Origin: Apricaphanius iberus
Taxonomy: Eukaryota > Chordata > Actinopteri > Cyprinodontiformes > Aphaniidae
Assembly (NCBI GenBank): GCA_028564705.1
Contig: JAPXFQ010001673.1
Span: forward strand, 573,501-637,500
Length of the DNA stretch: 64,000 nt
Reading direction: 5' to 3'
This document shows positions 1 through 10,599 of this stretch, in pieces. Each line of letters starts with the position of its first letter. Positions within the stretch are counted from its first letter, which is position 1. The translations under genes and the position numbers were made by a program. The notes below the pieces were generated by a model. That model was not told the DNA's origin and did no database searches. It saw only the letters and a program-made list of their open reading frames with translations.

Positions 1-151
1 CAAGACGACATTTGATGTATCAGAAGGAACCAGCAGATACATGAGGACACAGGGGGAATATAAATACTCAGAGAAGGGTAATCAGACAGACAAAAAAGAA
101 AACAAGGAACAGGTGAGAACGATTAAGGGCACAGGGAAGGACAAAGACATA

Positions 152-690
152 TGTTGCATTCCAGTTAACTTTTCCGAGTCGGAAAGTCGGAAATCTAGCA
201 GTTGTCTCTCGTCATTTCACAGTGACACGCCCCCTTTAGGTCGGAATAAAGAGCTCCAACTCGGAGCTCTGAGAGTAGACCGAGTAGGAAGTACTGATCG
301 GAGAACAAAGATGGCTGCCTCCGTAGATGAGATATATTTTCTTTGTATTAGCACTGTTGGTCATTTTAATGTCATTTTTAAATACTCTTACACACCTGAC
401 TACATTTCTGCTTTAATCCGGTCACCAGTTTATACATTGCACGGCCTTGCTGTGCGTGCATTACAATGTACAGCTTTGTTTTTCATGCTGTCTGCTGAAG
501 ATGCTATGCTGCTAACAACAATAGCAATAACTAACACGCCCCTCGACAGCTGCTGCCCTCAAAGCGTCCATGTTCTTTCCGACTCGGAGTGTAGCGGGAC
601 GAACTGGAATGCTTTAAGTCGGGAATGACGTCACATTCTTTTGTACAGCAACTCGGACGCCCGAGTTTCCGAGACAAATGGAATGCAGCA
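152..690. mobile_element. MITE, about 539 bp, possibly Harbinger-like
   Basis: Termini are inverted: the left end reads TGTTGCATTCCAGTT and the right end, reverse-complemented, reads TGCTGCATTCCATTT. Subterminal CGAGTCGG/CTCGG-type motifs recur on both sides. ATA flanks both ends (149-151 and 691-693) and may be a 3-bp target duplication. A 195-codon open frame runs through most of it but shows no transposase motif and begins outside the element, so I treat it as chance. Superfamily assignment is inference; hAT is the alternative. Confidence 0.55.
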
Positions 691-853
691 ATACCATGCC
701 ACTATTTGTTCCTGTTGAAATCAGGAATGTTTTTTTGTAATGATTTCAACACAAATCTAGTATAAATGCTTTTTGTGTCTGCACTCCTCTAAAATCTTTA
801 AAAAGCATTTATTTCAGCTTTCTGTAAACCTGCTAACCAATTAGCACTGGACG

Positions 854-1784
854 TAGGGATGAGTACCGAAACCCGGTATTAAATTAGCCCCGGGCCTGAT
901 TCTGACGGTCCACCCGGACCAATAAGATTCAGCCTTATCGGTACTCTTAATGGTAAAATTAAGGTCGTAGTCATCTTTTGCAGGAGATATAAACACAAGC
1001 CAAATGTATTGGCAGCCCGCTTCCCCTTAAAAAACACACATGCCGCGGGAACTGATAGTGGGAGGAGCGACTGCTGCACAGCGCTCTCACTACAAGCTTC
1101 GCTCACCAGCAGTTACACAGACAGACATGATGGCAGAGCCAACGAAAAGACCGAAACTTTGGCTTCGTTTTACAAAAATAGAAGCCGACATTACATGCGG
1201 TTTTAAGTGCAATAAAAGCTTTGCTTAAAAAAGGCCAGAACACAAGTAATTTGACCAAACACTTTGCTAAAATACATAAAAAGAAACTGATTTTTTTGAC
1301 CGTCTGAGTGCTGCAGCATTAGTATGCAGTGGTACAGAAAATGGATGGGTGGATGTTATATTGTTGTTCTAAATGTTCTGAGGGCTTATTTTGCACTATA
1401 CACTTTAGCATTCAAAATGTTGGCTGTTGAATTGTTTTATAGGGAAGTTATGTTGGATATGTTTAATTTGAATACCTTAAACTTTTTTTAAATAGACAAC
1501 ATAGTATTTTTAGTTTTTTGATATATAAAATAATTTGTTTATATAATGTTTTTATTAATTTATTAACTTCTTACTTTTTCTTTTGTAGTTATTTATTTTC
1601 TGTGCTTTGCTATTCCAATTATTAAAAAAATAAAACAATTATAGTTCATTATTTGTGTTTTTCCCCTTTTGTTTTAGTCTCTCAAAAAAAAAGTACTGAT
1701 AAGGATACCGATAAAGTACCGGATCGATATGGAGTATCGTTAAGAGTAGTAGTATAGATAAATCCTTAACGATACCCATCCCTA
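854..1784 (+). mobile_element. hAT-type DNA transposon, non-autonomous
   Basis: The left end TAGGGATGAGTACCG and the right end, reverse-complemented TAGGGATGGGTATCG, are inverted copies of the TAGGG-type terminus common in teleost hAT elements. Flanking 8-bp target duplications are ACTGGACG (846-853) and ACTGGAGG (1785-1792), 7 of 8 identical, as hAT integration predicts. The element is 931 bp, far below the usual length of an autonomous hAT, and keeps only a relic of the N-terminal zinc-finger exon. Confidence 0.85.
1127..1290 (+). pseudogene. BED zinc-finger relic of a hAT transposase
   Basis: From the ATG at 1127 the frame gives a short lead and then the BED-finger pattern: W-x-x-F, a C-x-x-C pair (CGFKC) and a stop near 1228. 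In the next frame, from about 1229, follow TSNLTKHF and KIHK, the conserved C-terminal half of a BED finger (TSNL-x-KH-x-x-x-x-H). The domain is therefore split by a frameshift and cannot be translated whole. BED fingers sit at the N terminus of many hAT transposases, where they bind DNA, which matches the enclosing termini. No catalytic domain remains. Confidence 0.75.
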
Positions 1785-1792
1785 ACTGGAGG

Positions 1793-2692
1793 ATGTTTTA
1801 TTTTGGACTTTTAATCACTAATATCAAACCCATGTTCTTAGCAACAGAAATGTTTAAATTTTACGAAATGTAAAATAATTTTCAAATGGTTAGTGCATAA
1901 AAAAAGAAACTAAAACATTCCTAAAAGACATTTTTACGGTGCCTGGCAACCAGTAGGTTTGTGAGCTGCTCAGTACCAGTTGCTGCTTTGTTGTGCCCAA
2001 AAATGTATCTGTTTTGGTCTTTAAAGGTTCCTAGCTGGGAAACTGGAACCAATGATTATATTGATTAAATCAAAAAAAGAAAGATTTTAGTTTGGAACAT
2101 GATATATTACAAACATGCTCACCTTAACTTATTGCTATCAATAGATACCATTACCTATCACACTAAACTGAAACAAGTAAGACATCAGCTAATATACCGG
2201 AAGCTAACCAACTAATAATCAGCATGCATAACTAAAAATGAATATTTGCAAGGTTAACAGTAACATATGACACCAGAAGCTTATGAAACATTGTTAGTTA
2301 AACTGATATCAGTATCTGGTGATGTTAACACTTGCTTGTTAACAATATTGTTAGCAAACACTAAGTAACTGTATTCCCAAGGGCAGTTAAAAGGTCATGA
2401 TTAACCTAAAATGCAAAGCTACCAAAAAGCTCAAAATTAGTGTATTGGCTAAAACTAATTTGATAGTTAATATTAACAAATTTTACCGTAGTAATGGTAG
2501 CCAGTGAGAAGTTTCCATCTACTCCATCTACACCATCCCTGATGGTGTAGATGGAGTGTTAAGAGGGAGACCATCTGTAAGAGACGGAGGACAGTTTTGA
2601 ATAAAATTCAAGCTGGTTCAAGAGTAAAACTCTCTTTATTCATTCTTAAGATAGAGTTCGAAACCTATGACAGTAGGTAGTAGGGCAGCTGT
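1793..2692. other. Gene-free AT-rich stretch
   Basis: No coding pattern or recognised transposon was seen. The only clear structure is the perfect hairpin at 2521-2557. Remnants of old repeats may be present but I could not name them. Confidence 0.5.
2521..2557. repeat. Perfect inverted repeat (hairpin)
   Basis: Two perfectly complementary 17-bp arms, ACTCCATCTACACCATC and GATGGTGTAGATGGAGT, are separated by only CCT. There is no T-run after it, so it is not a bacterial-type terminator. It is too short for a canonical pre-miRNA. Confidence 0.9.
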
Positions 2693-2900
2693 AGCTCAAT
2701 GGTAGAATTGTTGGCCTGTGATTTGGAAATTATGGGTTTTATTCCAACTTCTGTTTGATACACGGTTTTGTGTCCTTGGGCAAGACCTTTAATCTACATT
2801 GCCTACTGGTGGTGGTAAGAGGGGCCGGTGGTGCCATTATTTGACAGCCTCACTTCTGTTAGGGTGCCACAGGGCAGCTGTGGCTACAGTGTAGTTTATA
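2693..2900 (+). mobile_element. tRNA-derived SINE
   Basis: The head resembles a tRNA. An A-box-like TAGCTCAATGG lies at about 2692-2702 and a degenerate B box (GGTTTTATTCC) about 40 bp later. The body contains the phrase TGTCCTTGGGCAAGACC, and further on GGGCAGCTGTGGCTAC, both familiar from abundant teleost tRNA-type SINEs. The usual 3' tail is missing, so the copy is probably truncated. The degenerate B box argues that it is no longer transcribed by RNA polymerase III. Confidence 0.75.
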
Positions 2901-2924
2901 GTTGTCTTGACAAATTGATCAATT

Positions 2925-3260
2925 AAGCAAGCAATCTGCTAACTAAGCAAATAACCAAACAGCCAAAGAATTCATATCAACTGGCTAACCAACCAAAAAT
3001 AAGCACTCAGCTACCTAATCAACCAGCCAAAAATTACTACTACTAATCAACTGACTATCCAACCAGCCAATTGACCAACCAATCCACTATCTGACCTACT
3101 TTGGCGACAACAAAACACAAACTAATTCCCCTACAAACCAAAGAAAGCAAAAAAAGCACAAACAAATGACCCCATCAGCACAACTGACCCACTACCTTGC
3201 CCATCAACCAATCAAACAACCAACCAACCAGCAGCTCTAATGATCCGATAAGCAACCAGC
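2925..3260. repeat. Degenerate CCAA/CTAA-rich low-complexity stretch
   Basis: The plus strand is dominated by CCAACCA, CAACTGGCTAACC and related words with few G residues. No fixed period can be followed, so this is a decayed simple repeat and not a clean tandem array. Confidence 0.6.
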
Positions 3261-3344
3261 TATTTTTCAGCCATTCAAAAACAAAAACAAAACAACAACT
3301 ACTGGACTGAAATATGCCATATACAGTAAATTGTCCTACATCAT

Positions 3345-3606
3345 TAAATGGTAAATGGACTGAACACATATAGTGCTTTTCTAGTCATACTGATACGGAA
3401 CACTCAAAGCACTTTATACAGGAGTCGCATTCACACATTTACACTCACACATGCGCACAAATTCATACACCGCGACAGAGCTTGGTAGACAACTTGGGGT
3501 TAAGTGCCTTGCCCAGGGGCCCATAAACATGTGACAGGTGGGAGTTTGAATCGAACCAATAACCCGCCAGTTACAAGCCAACTGTTCTATCCAGTAAGCC
3601 ACAGAA
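3345..3606 (-). mobile_element. tRNA-derived SINE, minus strand
   Basis: Read on the minus strand, the head starts near 3606 with a tRNA-like A-box region and a good B box, GGTTCGATTC (complement of 3548-3557). The far end, on the plus strand, starts AAATGGTAAATGGACTG and continues GTGCTTTTCTAGTC and CTCAAAGCACTTTA, the standard 3' half of a very common teleost SINE. It looks nearly full length. Confidence 0.8.
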
Positions 3607-5309
3607 CAAAAAAACATTGCTTTTGAAAAAGGTTTATAATGTAAGCAAATGATGCAAGGAAAAAATGTCAGAAAATGTGTTTTAAACCTTAAAAGCTCAT
3701 CGATCATCATTAAAGTCTAACATATCAAACGATAACAGCAGAAAACAGAAAGATTATTAACTCTATTCATGAATAATTAGACAAGAAAGGCCTTTTGTGT
3801 GAAAGGAGTGATTAATATATAAGGTAGTGTGGTGGAAGAAGCATCACCCCTTGTGGTGGTCTCCCACTAGAGCAACGCCAACACAGGGAGAGAAGGAACT
3901 GGCTGGCTTACAACCCACAGCTGTTCCAGTGCACCATATGGCTTTGATTACATGATCAGGAGATTTAATTATATGTGATTAAATTACTTGTAAGTTATTG
4001 GTGTTGTGATACATGATCACATCTGTATGAAATAATCTGTAACAAGGTCATTAATGGACAAATATATTAAGCGTACTGCAATGTCTAACAATTATCCAAC
4101 ATTATCTTTTATTGTCTTCTTAATATTCACAAACAATTGAGCAAAAACATCTATGATCAACATTTCTTGTACTAATTAAAGAGGCCACCCATGCAGGGAG
4201 AACAGAGTATCAAAACACTATAGTCTTTCAGCCTCATTGACGTACTAGTTGCAGATCCAACACGCTGACCTTGGCCTGCTGGTATCTCGCACAATGATTT
4301 TTCCCTCAAAAACGCTATTACCGCCACCTCTCCGGGGACCAGCTTGACAAGATACTCTCTGAGTTCAGGATAAAAACACCTGACCCTTTCTCCCTCATCA
4401 CACACAGAGATGAGGGGACCGAAAGTTCATCCTTTGGGTTAATAGGGTCTGTGAATGAAATCACGTGTATGATAGAAACAAAGAAAAAAATAAAAAAAAT
4501 AAAAAAACAGAGGTGAAAACATTTTCTAAAAAAGAACCACCTCTTTTCGAGTTCCTCTCCATCTTGTCTCGTTGCGTGGCCAATTGTCCTTCAGATGTTT
4601 TGAAGGAGAGACTTGCGGGAGATAAGATTTCATGCTGTAATTGAGGCTTAGGGAGCATAATAGGACCTCAGTCATGCTGTCTGCTGTACCAAGGAGTTGC
4701 ACAAGGCTGCTGAGTTAAGAGGCCATTTACTTTAGTGTTACCAGCGTGACATTTAGCTCTGGGACTGAACTTATGACCTTCATGATTACACATTGTTCTG
4801 CTGGCTCTACTGACCTTATTAGCTCCCCTAAGTTAAAACACACATACATGCACTCACAGGCCTTGAATATTCTCTCATAATGGTACGATTTGGCCTCTTA
4901 TCACAAAGGCTACAGTTAATCACAGAAAACACCTTAGCCAAACTTATTTCTCTCCCTTTGTAATAAAGAAACACCACACAGAGACATTTTATATTGCAAA
5001 TGAATAAAGAACAAGAGGGGGGAAAGACAGGAGTTGGTGATGAAGCCAACACACCATTTTACAAGGAGGTGATCTGACACCAATAAAATGCTGCATTATT
5101 GGGAGAACTACGAGTGCCGATAATGTAGGAGGATATGAGTCACTGGACCACCCTGAGAGACCTGAAGAGTTGCTGTGCCAGCAATGTGAAACTCAGATGC
5201 AAATTCAAAACGCAATTAGGCAACGGCAAAGACTTGGCCTGTTTGAGGGAGTCACTGGTCATGCCTGTAATTAAGAGAATAATGATGACTAAATGATAAC
5301 TCAATAATA
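3607..5309. other. Gene-free stretch
   Basis: No exon, transposase or repeat terminus was recognised. The part from about 4040 to 4450 is of mixed composition and could be conserved non-coding DNA, but nothing in the sequence proves it. Confidence 0.4.
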
Positions 5310-5697
5310 TAAGGATGTAAGAAAATATCGATATGCCAATATATTGAGATATTTTGTCACAATATTGTATCGATATTCAAAGCAAAGTATTATTTTTTTA
5401 TTCTTAAGAACTTGAATTGAACCCTTAATGATGAGAGTAATTTTTGTAGTAAAATTAAAAGTATGATGGTGGCTGTTGTCACATTGTTTGCTCCAGTTGA
5501 TCGACTACATGTATTAATAAAACTGAAATCGTTGTGTTTAGAATGTTGTGACAGTTTTTCTACAGTTAAATTCAGTTATAAAAATCACAACATACAGTCT
5601 TACTCATGGTATTGCGAAATACCGCAATATATTGTATCACCCCCGATGTATCATGATTCATATTGTTTTGCCAAATGCTTGCCAATACACATCCCTA
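5310..5697. mobile_element. hAT-type MITE, copy 1
   Basis: The left end TAAGGATGTAAG and the right end, reverse-complemented TAGGGATGTGTATTGG, are degenerate copies of a TAGGGATG terminus. The interior begins with ATCGATATGCCAATATATTG and is shared along its length with the copy at 49562-51574, including AAATTCAGTTATAAAAATCA. No coding potential. No clear 8-bp target duplication is left. Confidence 0.7.
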
Positions 5698-5738
5698 ATA
5701 CCTAATAAGGAATATTTGGTTAATACAAAAGCAGAAGT

Positions 5739-5770
5739 ATAACACTATAACACTATAACACTATAACACT
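5739..5770. repeat. Short tandem repeat, unit ATAACACT
   Basis: Four consecutive copies of the 8-mer ATAACACT, running into a degenerate fifth unit. They lie just outside the hAT MITE, so the array is either target sequence or a later expansion. Confidence 0.9.
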
Positions 5771-5774
5771 GTAA

Positions 5775-6122
5775 CGTCACTATATGCGTCAAAAAATGCT
5801 CAAACATCACTTGTGCGACCTGTGTTTACTCTCAAAAACAGCATTTATGCCCTCAGAGCTGTGTTGGTATCATCCATTGTTAAAGCGCGTTTTGTTTGTT
5901 TGCTTCTATAAGCTGCACGACTGCTGCATGCTGAAGATAGAGGATAGAAAATTAATCTGAGTGGACAGGATTTGGGAGAACTACTGCCGCCTACTGGTTT
6001 GCCACGTCTATGAATGTGCTGAAAAATGCATTTAACTGGTTACGTGTGGAGGAAGATTTTTTTAAGGAACAGAGGAAAATCTTCGTTTAAAAAAAAACTA
6101 GGCTACGTGTGGACATGGCCTT
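5775..6122. mobile_element. Right part of a Harbinger-like MITE
   Basis: The right end, reverse-complemented, reads GGCCATGTCCACACGTAGCC and is followed by TTA. This resembles the terminus of the element at 61434-62017 (GGCTACATCCACACTAAGCC). A complementary pair, GGAAGATTTTTTT and AAAATCTTC, lies just inside. No matching left terminus was found, so the left part is probably lost and the left boundary is a guess. Confidence 0.4.
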
Positions 6123-6125
6123 AGT

Positions 6126-7105
6126 CATACCTGAGAACTTGCTTCAATTCTGATGAAGGTGTTTATCTCTGAAACTGACTTCTAGAAATCACCAGAAATA
6201 GATTTTAGAAATGATTTAGCGATACTGACTGCTCTAGCTTTGCCTTGATAGCAAAAATAGCTGTTATGCTAAATGTAATAGGAATTCTGCTGAGACCAAT
6301 TTGAAGGTAAACTATTGAATGATTTTACATCTCACCATCTTTTAATTTCCAAATAGAAATCGGTATATTCTTAGTATATTAGTATGTATTACCTAGTGGT
6401 GTTGAATTGTAAAAATTGTTTATTATACTTCATTGACTTGTAACCAGACAATGTCACATTGTTTATTATTGGAAAACCTGAAAACAGGTAAGAGGCAGAC
6501 CAGACCAAGAGGAAAGTGAAGGTTATAAAATGAAGTGTCCAAGACTTACATAAACACGGAGCATTGGCAGCAGAAGAATCCACAACAAAAGTCAAAACAT
6601 GAAACAAGAAAAAAAAAAACGGGAGAATCAGGGAGCAGTGAGTGAAAGATACAGCATTGGGAGAAGTGATTAGTGGAACAACGAACAGATGACTCTAAGT
6701 GAATAAGCTACAGCTGTAGCAGAAGGGACTCAGTCCCTTACGACCTAAGGGACTGAGGTGGACAAGTTTAAAATTAAACAGTATTTGACACTATTTTAAT
6801 ACAATACAGGGACATAGAAGGTACTGTATATTCAAAAATAATTTCTGGGAAACAGGGTTGGGTAAAATAAAATGAGTAGCACAAGGATGCACTTCAGTGT
6901 AAAAGCATCCAAAATGACGAATTGAAAGCTGGTGGCAATGTTAATGTTCAATTTTTTCATGTACAGGTCATAGCCTACTGAGAAAATGTCCTGCATTAAG
7001 AAATTACTCTGAAGGAGTTTTCTTTTCCACTATTGGCACAGGCATACATGGTATAAGGGATTGCTGCAGCGTCAATGACAGAAATCAAGCAACTGTTAAC
7101 TGTAT
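6126..7105. other. Gene-free stretch
   Basis: No coding pattern was seen. A small hairpin lies at 6729-6757. The rest is AT-rich unique-looking DNA. Confidence 0.45.
6729..6757. repeat. Perfect inverted repeat (hairpin)
   Basis: Arms CTCAGTCCCTTA and TAAGGGACTGAG (12 bp each) are perfectly complementary around a 5-base loop. Function unknown. Confidence 0.85.
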
Positions 7106-9075
7106 GTCAAGCCATTTGTGTAAAAACTCCATATCCTTGGTATCAGCTGTTGTTCATGCCCACTAGTACGTAACTACACAGCACTAGTTAAACATTTCAC
7201 TCTACTAGTTCGAAAATTGCTCAAACTATTTCAGAAAAACTCTTTTTTAGTAACTCATTTTTGCCTACTAGTTGGACTTTATGTAAGAATAGTAAAAAGG
7301 GCACCCCTATATAAATATTTTTTGGTTGTAGTAAATTGATTTATGTTTTTGTGTTTGAGGTGCAGGTATATGAACAATGCGAGGCATGTTAAGCTCACTG
7401 TGCAGGGAACAGCAGTTCCAGACAGACAGTTCCAGACAGACAGACCAGTAAAGGTGAAGTTAATAGGTCTCGCCACAAGGTGGGGAAAGCTGCATAGGAA
7501 CATCGGTGGTATCACAACAGTCCCAGTATATGACTGAGAACTGCCGTAACCGAGTAGGTGGTGAGCTGCTCATGCTGCTTCTGTGTTTGGTTCAACAGGT
7601 AAAAACGTTAAAGGTTGTGATAGGTGCTCTGTGGATAGAGAGTGACGGAAGTGTGTATGGGGTGAGAATGTAGCCTGAGTATTTTGTAGCTCTTGGCCAC
7701 GGGAATGATAAGTTGTGTCTAGTAGCCATGTGCTAGCTGTACAATATGGCTAAGCTAACGCAAGACTTGGGACAAGTGGTAACATTGTGTAAAGCCTGTG
7801 CAACTGAGATGTATGGCTGTGAGCAAGAATATACAGATATGTATGCATTTCTTTATTACCTCTATCTAACTAACTCTAACTAGCCAAAAAAGTTTTGTTA
7901 TGTTGTTTAATAGCCGAGTATATGACTGAGAACAGCCGTAACCGAGTAGGTGGCAGGCTGCTCATGCTTTTTCTGTGTTTGGTTCAACAGACCCTGCAAA
8001 TAAAATGCACAAAATATCCAAAATTTGACTGGTCATTTAGATCGTGCAACATTTTGCCACACTAATAAGACTTTTACTCCTACTAGTACGTCCAAATATT
8101 GCACCAATAGCTCAAAAAACCCTAGTAGTTGACCTTTTGGTGCACTAGCTGACGACCAGGCCAAACTACTTAATGATTACGTCTTACTAGTTCACTAAAT
8201 GACATTACAAATGCCTACATGGTACCTAGTTGATAGTCGACTAGTGTGCAATAAAAATGTCAACTAGTCATCTTGAACTGCCTAAAATGCGCACTAGTTC
8301 TCTGGTTGACGCTTCAATTGCCCTACTAGTTCACTAGTGAGCCTAAAAATGTCTACTAGTTAGTTAATATGGCATAATTCCATAGAGATGTAGATAAGAA
8401 TAAGGATGATAAAGTCTCCATTGGAGTTTTAACATTATTTATTTCCACTGTACAATAAGGCTAGTTGGCTCAACGCTTTCTCCCCTAACATAGCGTCTCC
8501 TGCTATGAGTCTGCCCCCGTGTGCCTCTGCTGCTGTGTGTCTGTTATATCAGCTCCAGTTTAGTAGAAATGAAGATAACAGCTACATCATTTAACTACAT
8601 CAGTGTAGGTAAAATGTCCATGATATTTAACAAAAATGTTCATGACTCTGCGAGATTCCATCTACTCTTACTAATAATTACTAATCACTGAAAAGAACCA
8701 AGTTTAAAATAATTCTTTCACTACAATAGTGCCTCTAAAATGTCTACTTCTTAGCTAGTATGGCGCAAATATTGCCCAATGGTTGACTCTTGACACTTCT
8801 TTTGGCCTACTAGTGCAACTAGTGGCGACTAGTGCAATCTAAAATTCACTTCACTAGTTTAAGCCATGTACGCCCTATTAGTTGACTACTGAGCTTAAAA
8901 ATTGCCAACTAGTGAACTAGTAGGTTCCAAATGCACACTAACTAAGACTTTTGTTAATCTTACTAGTAAACTAGTAGAGCCAAAAAGGAGCACTAATTGA
9001 TAAGTGCAACGCCTCTGGGGCTTACATGTTGACTATGCCCTTTAAATGTGTAGTTGTCAACTAGTTGACGTTTGT
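7106..9075. repeat. Block dense in the palindrome ACTAGT, copy 1
   Basis: About twenty copies of ACTAGT and many near-copies (CTAGTT, CTAGTAG) occur at irregular spacing, joined by phrases such as AAAATTGC and CCTACTAGT. A chance hexamer would be expected about once in 4 kb. The block opens with CAAGCCATTTGTGTAAAAAC and CTCCATATC, which recur at the start of the second copy at 29788. Two stretches without ACTAGT (about 7280-8040 and 8400-8740) look like later insertions. No transposase was seen. Whether this is the body of a transposon or a decayed minisatellite is unresolved. Confidence 0.7.
7525..7990 (+). repeat. Pair of 74-bp direct repeats 318 bp apart
   Basis: The segments 7525-7598 and 7917-7990 are about 90% identical. 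Both start AGTATATGACTGAGAAC and end GTGTTTGGTTCAACAG. The first is followed directly by GTAAAA, the second by ACCCTGCAAATAAAA. The flanks before the two copies do not match, so this is not a simple tandem duplication. Short LTRs of a small retroelement, or two copies of a short repeat, are possible; neither is proven. Confidence 0.75.
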
Positions 9076-9119
9076 GTGCTATGGAGGCGGAAAAGTATCA
9101 TAAGTAATAAACTCAAGCA

Positions 9120-9310
9120 GGGTTTTTCACAAATGCACATGCTCATTCGGAAATGCACACGGTCTGTTTCACAAATGCACACGCTCAGGTTCACAAAATA
9201 TAATTTTCAAGAACACTTGTAATATAATTCACAAATGCACACGATCTGTTTCACAAATGCACAGAAGCTGTTTCACAAACATAATTTTGAGAGAAGCTTC
9301 AAATATATAT
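9120..9310. repeat. Degenerate array of TTCACAAATGCACACG
   Basis: The phrase TTCACAAATGCACACG, usually followed by NTCTG, recurs five or six times between 9127 and 9270 at roughly 20-60 bp spacing. A partial inverse (CATTTGTGAACC) follows near 9358. The pattern suggests the subterminal part of a DNA transposon or a decayed minisatellite. Confidence 0.65.
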
Positions 9311-9558
9311 TCACAGATCATACAAATCCCTGAATGTGCATGAACTCACCACTTCTCATTTGTGAACCTCTCTGCATTCGTGAGAGAATTTCATGTGGTG
9401 AGTTCTAAGACTCACCAAGCGTGAAGAGACAGAAAATGTCACCATTGGCTAAGAAATCTGTCAATCAAATTTATCACTACCCAGCCGTGTTCACTTTCAG
9501 CCAATCGTATGGCTCCCAACATGTTTCAACCTCATTGTGGGCTGAACGTACGGACCCT

Positions 9559-9692
9559 GGCATTAATTACTAATTACTAATCCATTACCTCAGTTTATTA
9601 AACAGTGGGCATGAATTACTAATCCATTACATCAGTTTATTAAACAGTCGGCATGAATAATTAATCCATTTCCTCAGTTTATTAAACAATTG
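9559..9692 (+). repeat. Three-copy tandem repeat, unit about 42-49 bp
   Basis: Units start at 9559, 9608 and 9650, each GGCAT(T/G)AAT followed by AATCCATT and CCTCAGTTTATTAAACA. The first unit carries an extra ATTACTA. No coding role is apparent. Confidence 0.85.
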
Positions 9693-9867
9693 TTGTGTTA
9701 TGCTAGTGAAATGTGATGTGATGTGTTGTGAAATAAAAACCATAAAAGCTAAAAACATGCTAACAGATAGCCAAAACCGCTCTGCTTTAGACCTGCAAGT
9801 CATTTCTCCCCCTGCACATCTCCACTTCCTCACTGAAGATGCATGCTCCCAAACTGGTATTCATTAA

Positions 9868-9935
9868 GAAAAAATAAGTCAGAATTCTGAGGAAAAAAAA
9901 TCTGAATTCTGAGAAAAAAGTCAGAAATATATATT
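9868..9935. repeat. Short imperfect repeat of GTCAGAATTCTGAG with A runs
   Basis: Three successive units of the form GTCAGAATTCTGAGG/AAAAA appear, each centred on the palindrome AGAATTCT. This kind of simple repeat is common in fish genomes. Confidence 0.7.
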
Positions 9936-10599
9936 TTTTTCTTCTGTGGCCCTAATCCTCTTTGGGACAACAGGCACAGTATGCGACACTTTGTCAATTG
10001 CCTTAATAGCACTTTGCCCTTTGAATTCTTTTCAATCTTAGCTTCTCATATTTGAGATCTTTTTCTTTCAATCACCATCCAGACCAACAAAAATCAATAC
10101 AGAGACAGAGATGTTTGTATACTTGATAGTTTTTCTTATGGCTCAGCTAGCTATTCACTAAAACAGGCCACCACAGAGGCTTTAATACTGTGCTAAATAA
10201 AAAAATAAACTCTTCTATCAATACTTGGGAGCAAGACATCAAAAGATATGCACTTCTAAACTTTAGACAACTGTAGCAATTTACTCCTGATCAGGAGCAA
10301 GACATACATTTTTGATACTGAAGGCTCAGCAGGACTGGGGGCAAATTGTTATTCAGGCTGACTCACACCTACAAACCTGAGAGATATTTCTACTTGCAGA
10401 AGCTTCTTGAATGCTTCATGCAAAAGCAAAAAATGCAATGGAAAGTTGACTTACGTGAGCACTTTCTGATGACTTGGAGTTTTGGCTCATGTATGTGATA
10501 CACAAAATCTGAAACATGAGCATAGTGGTTCCAGCTGTTTCTGGAAATGGCTGATAGAAAAGTTGACCATTACCCATTAAACTGCTCCAGGGCTGTACA
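9936..10599. other. Gene-free stretch
   Basis: No exon-like frame, transposase motif or terminal repeat was recognised. Confidence 0.4.

Noticed and set aside
41..628. 195-codon open frame at the window start
   Set aside because: It crosses into the MITE at 152-690, has no domain, and its composition changes at the MITE border. Treated as a chance frame.
2693..2765. Functional tRNA gene
   Set aside because: The B box is degenerate, no full cloverleaf can be drawn, and SINE body sequence follows.
7525..7990. Endogenous retrovirus LTR pair
   Set aside because: The repeats are only 74 bp, the interior is 318 bp without gag or pol motifs, and no TG..CA ends or primer-binding site were seen.
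9120..9700. CRISPR-like regular repeats
   Set aside because: Repeat units are degenerate, spacing is irregular, spacers are not unique, and the DNA is vertebrate.
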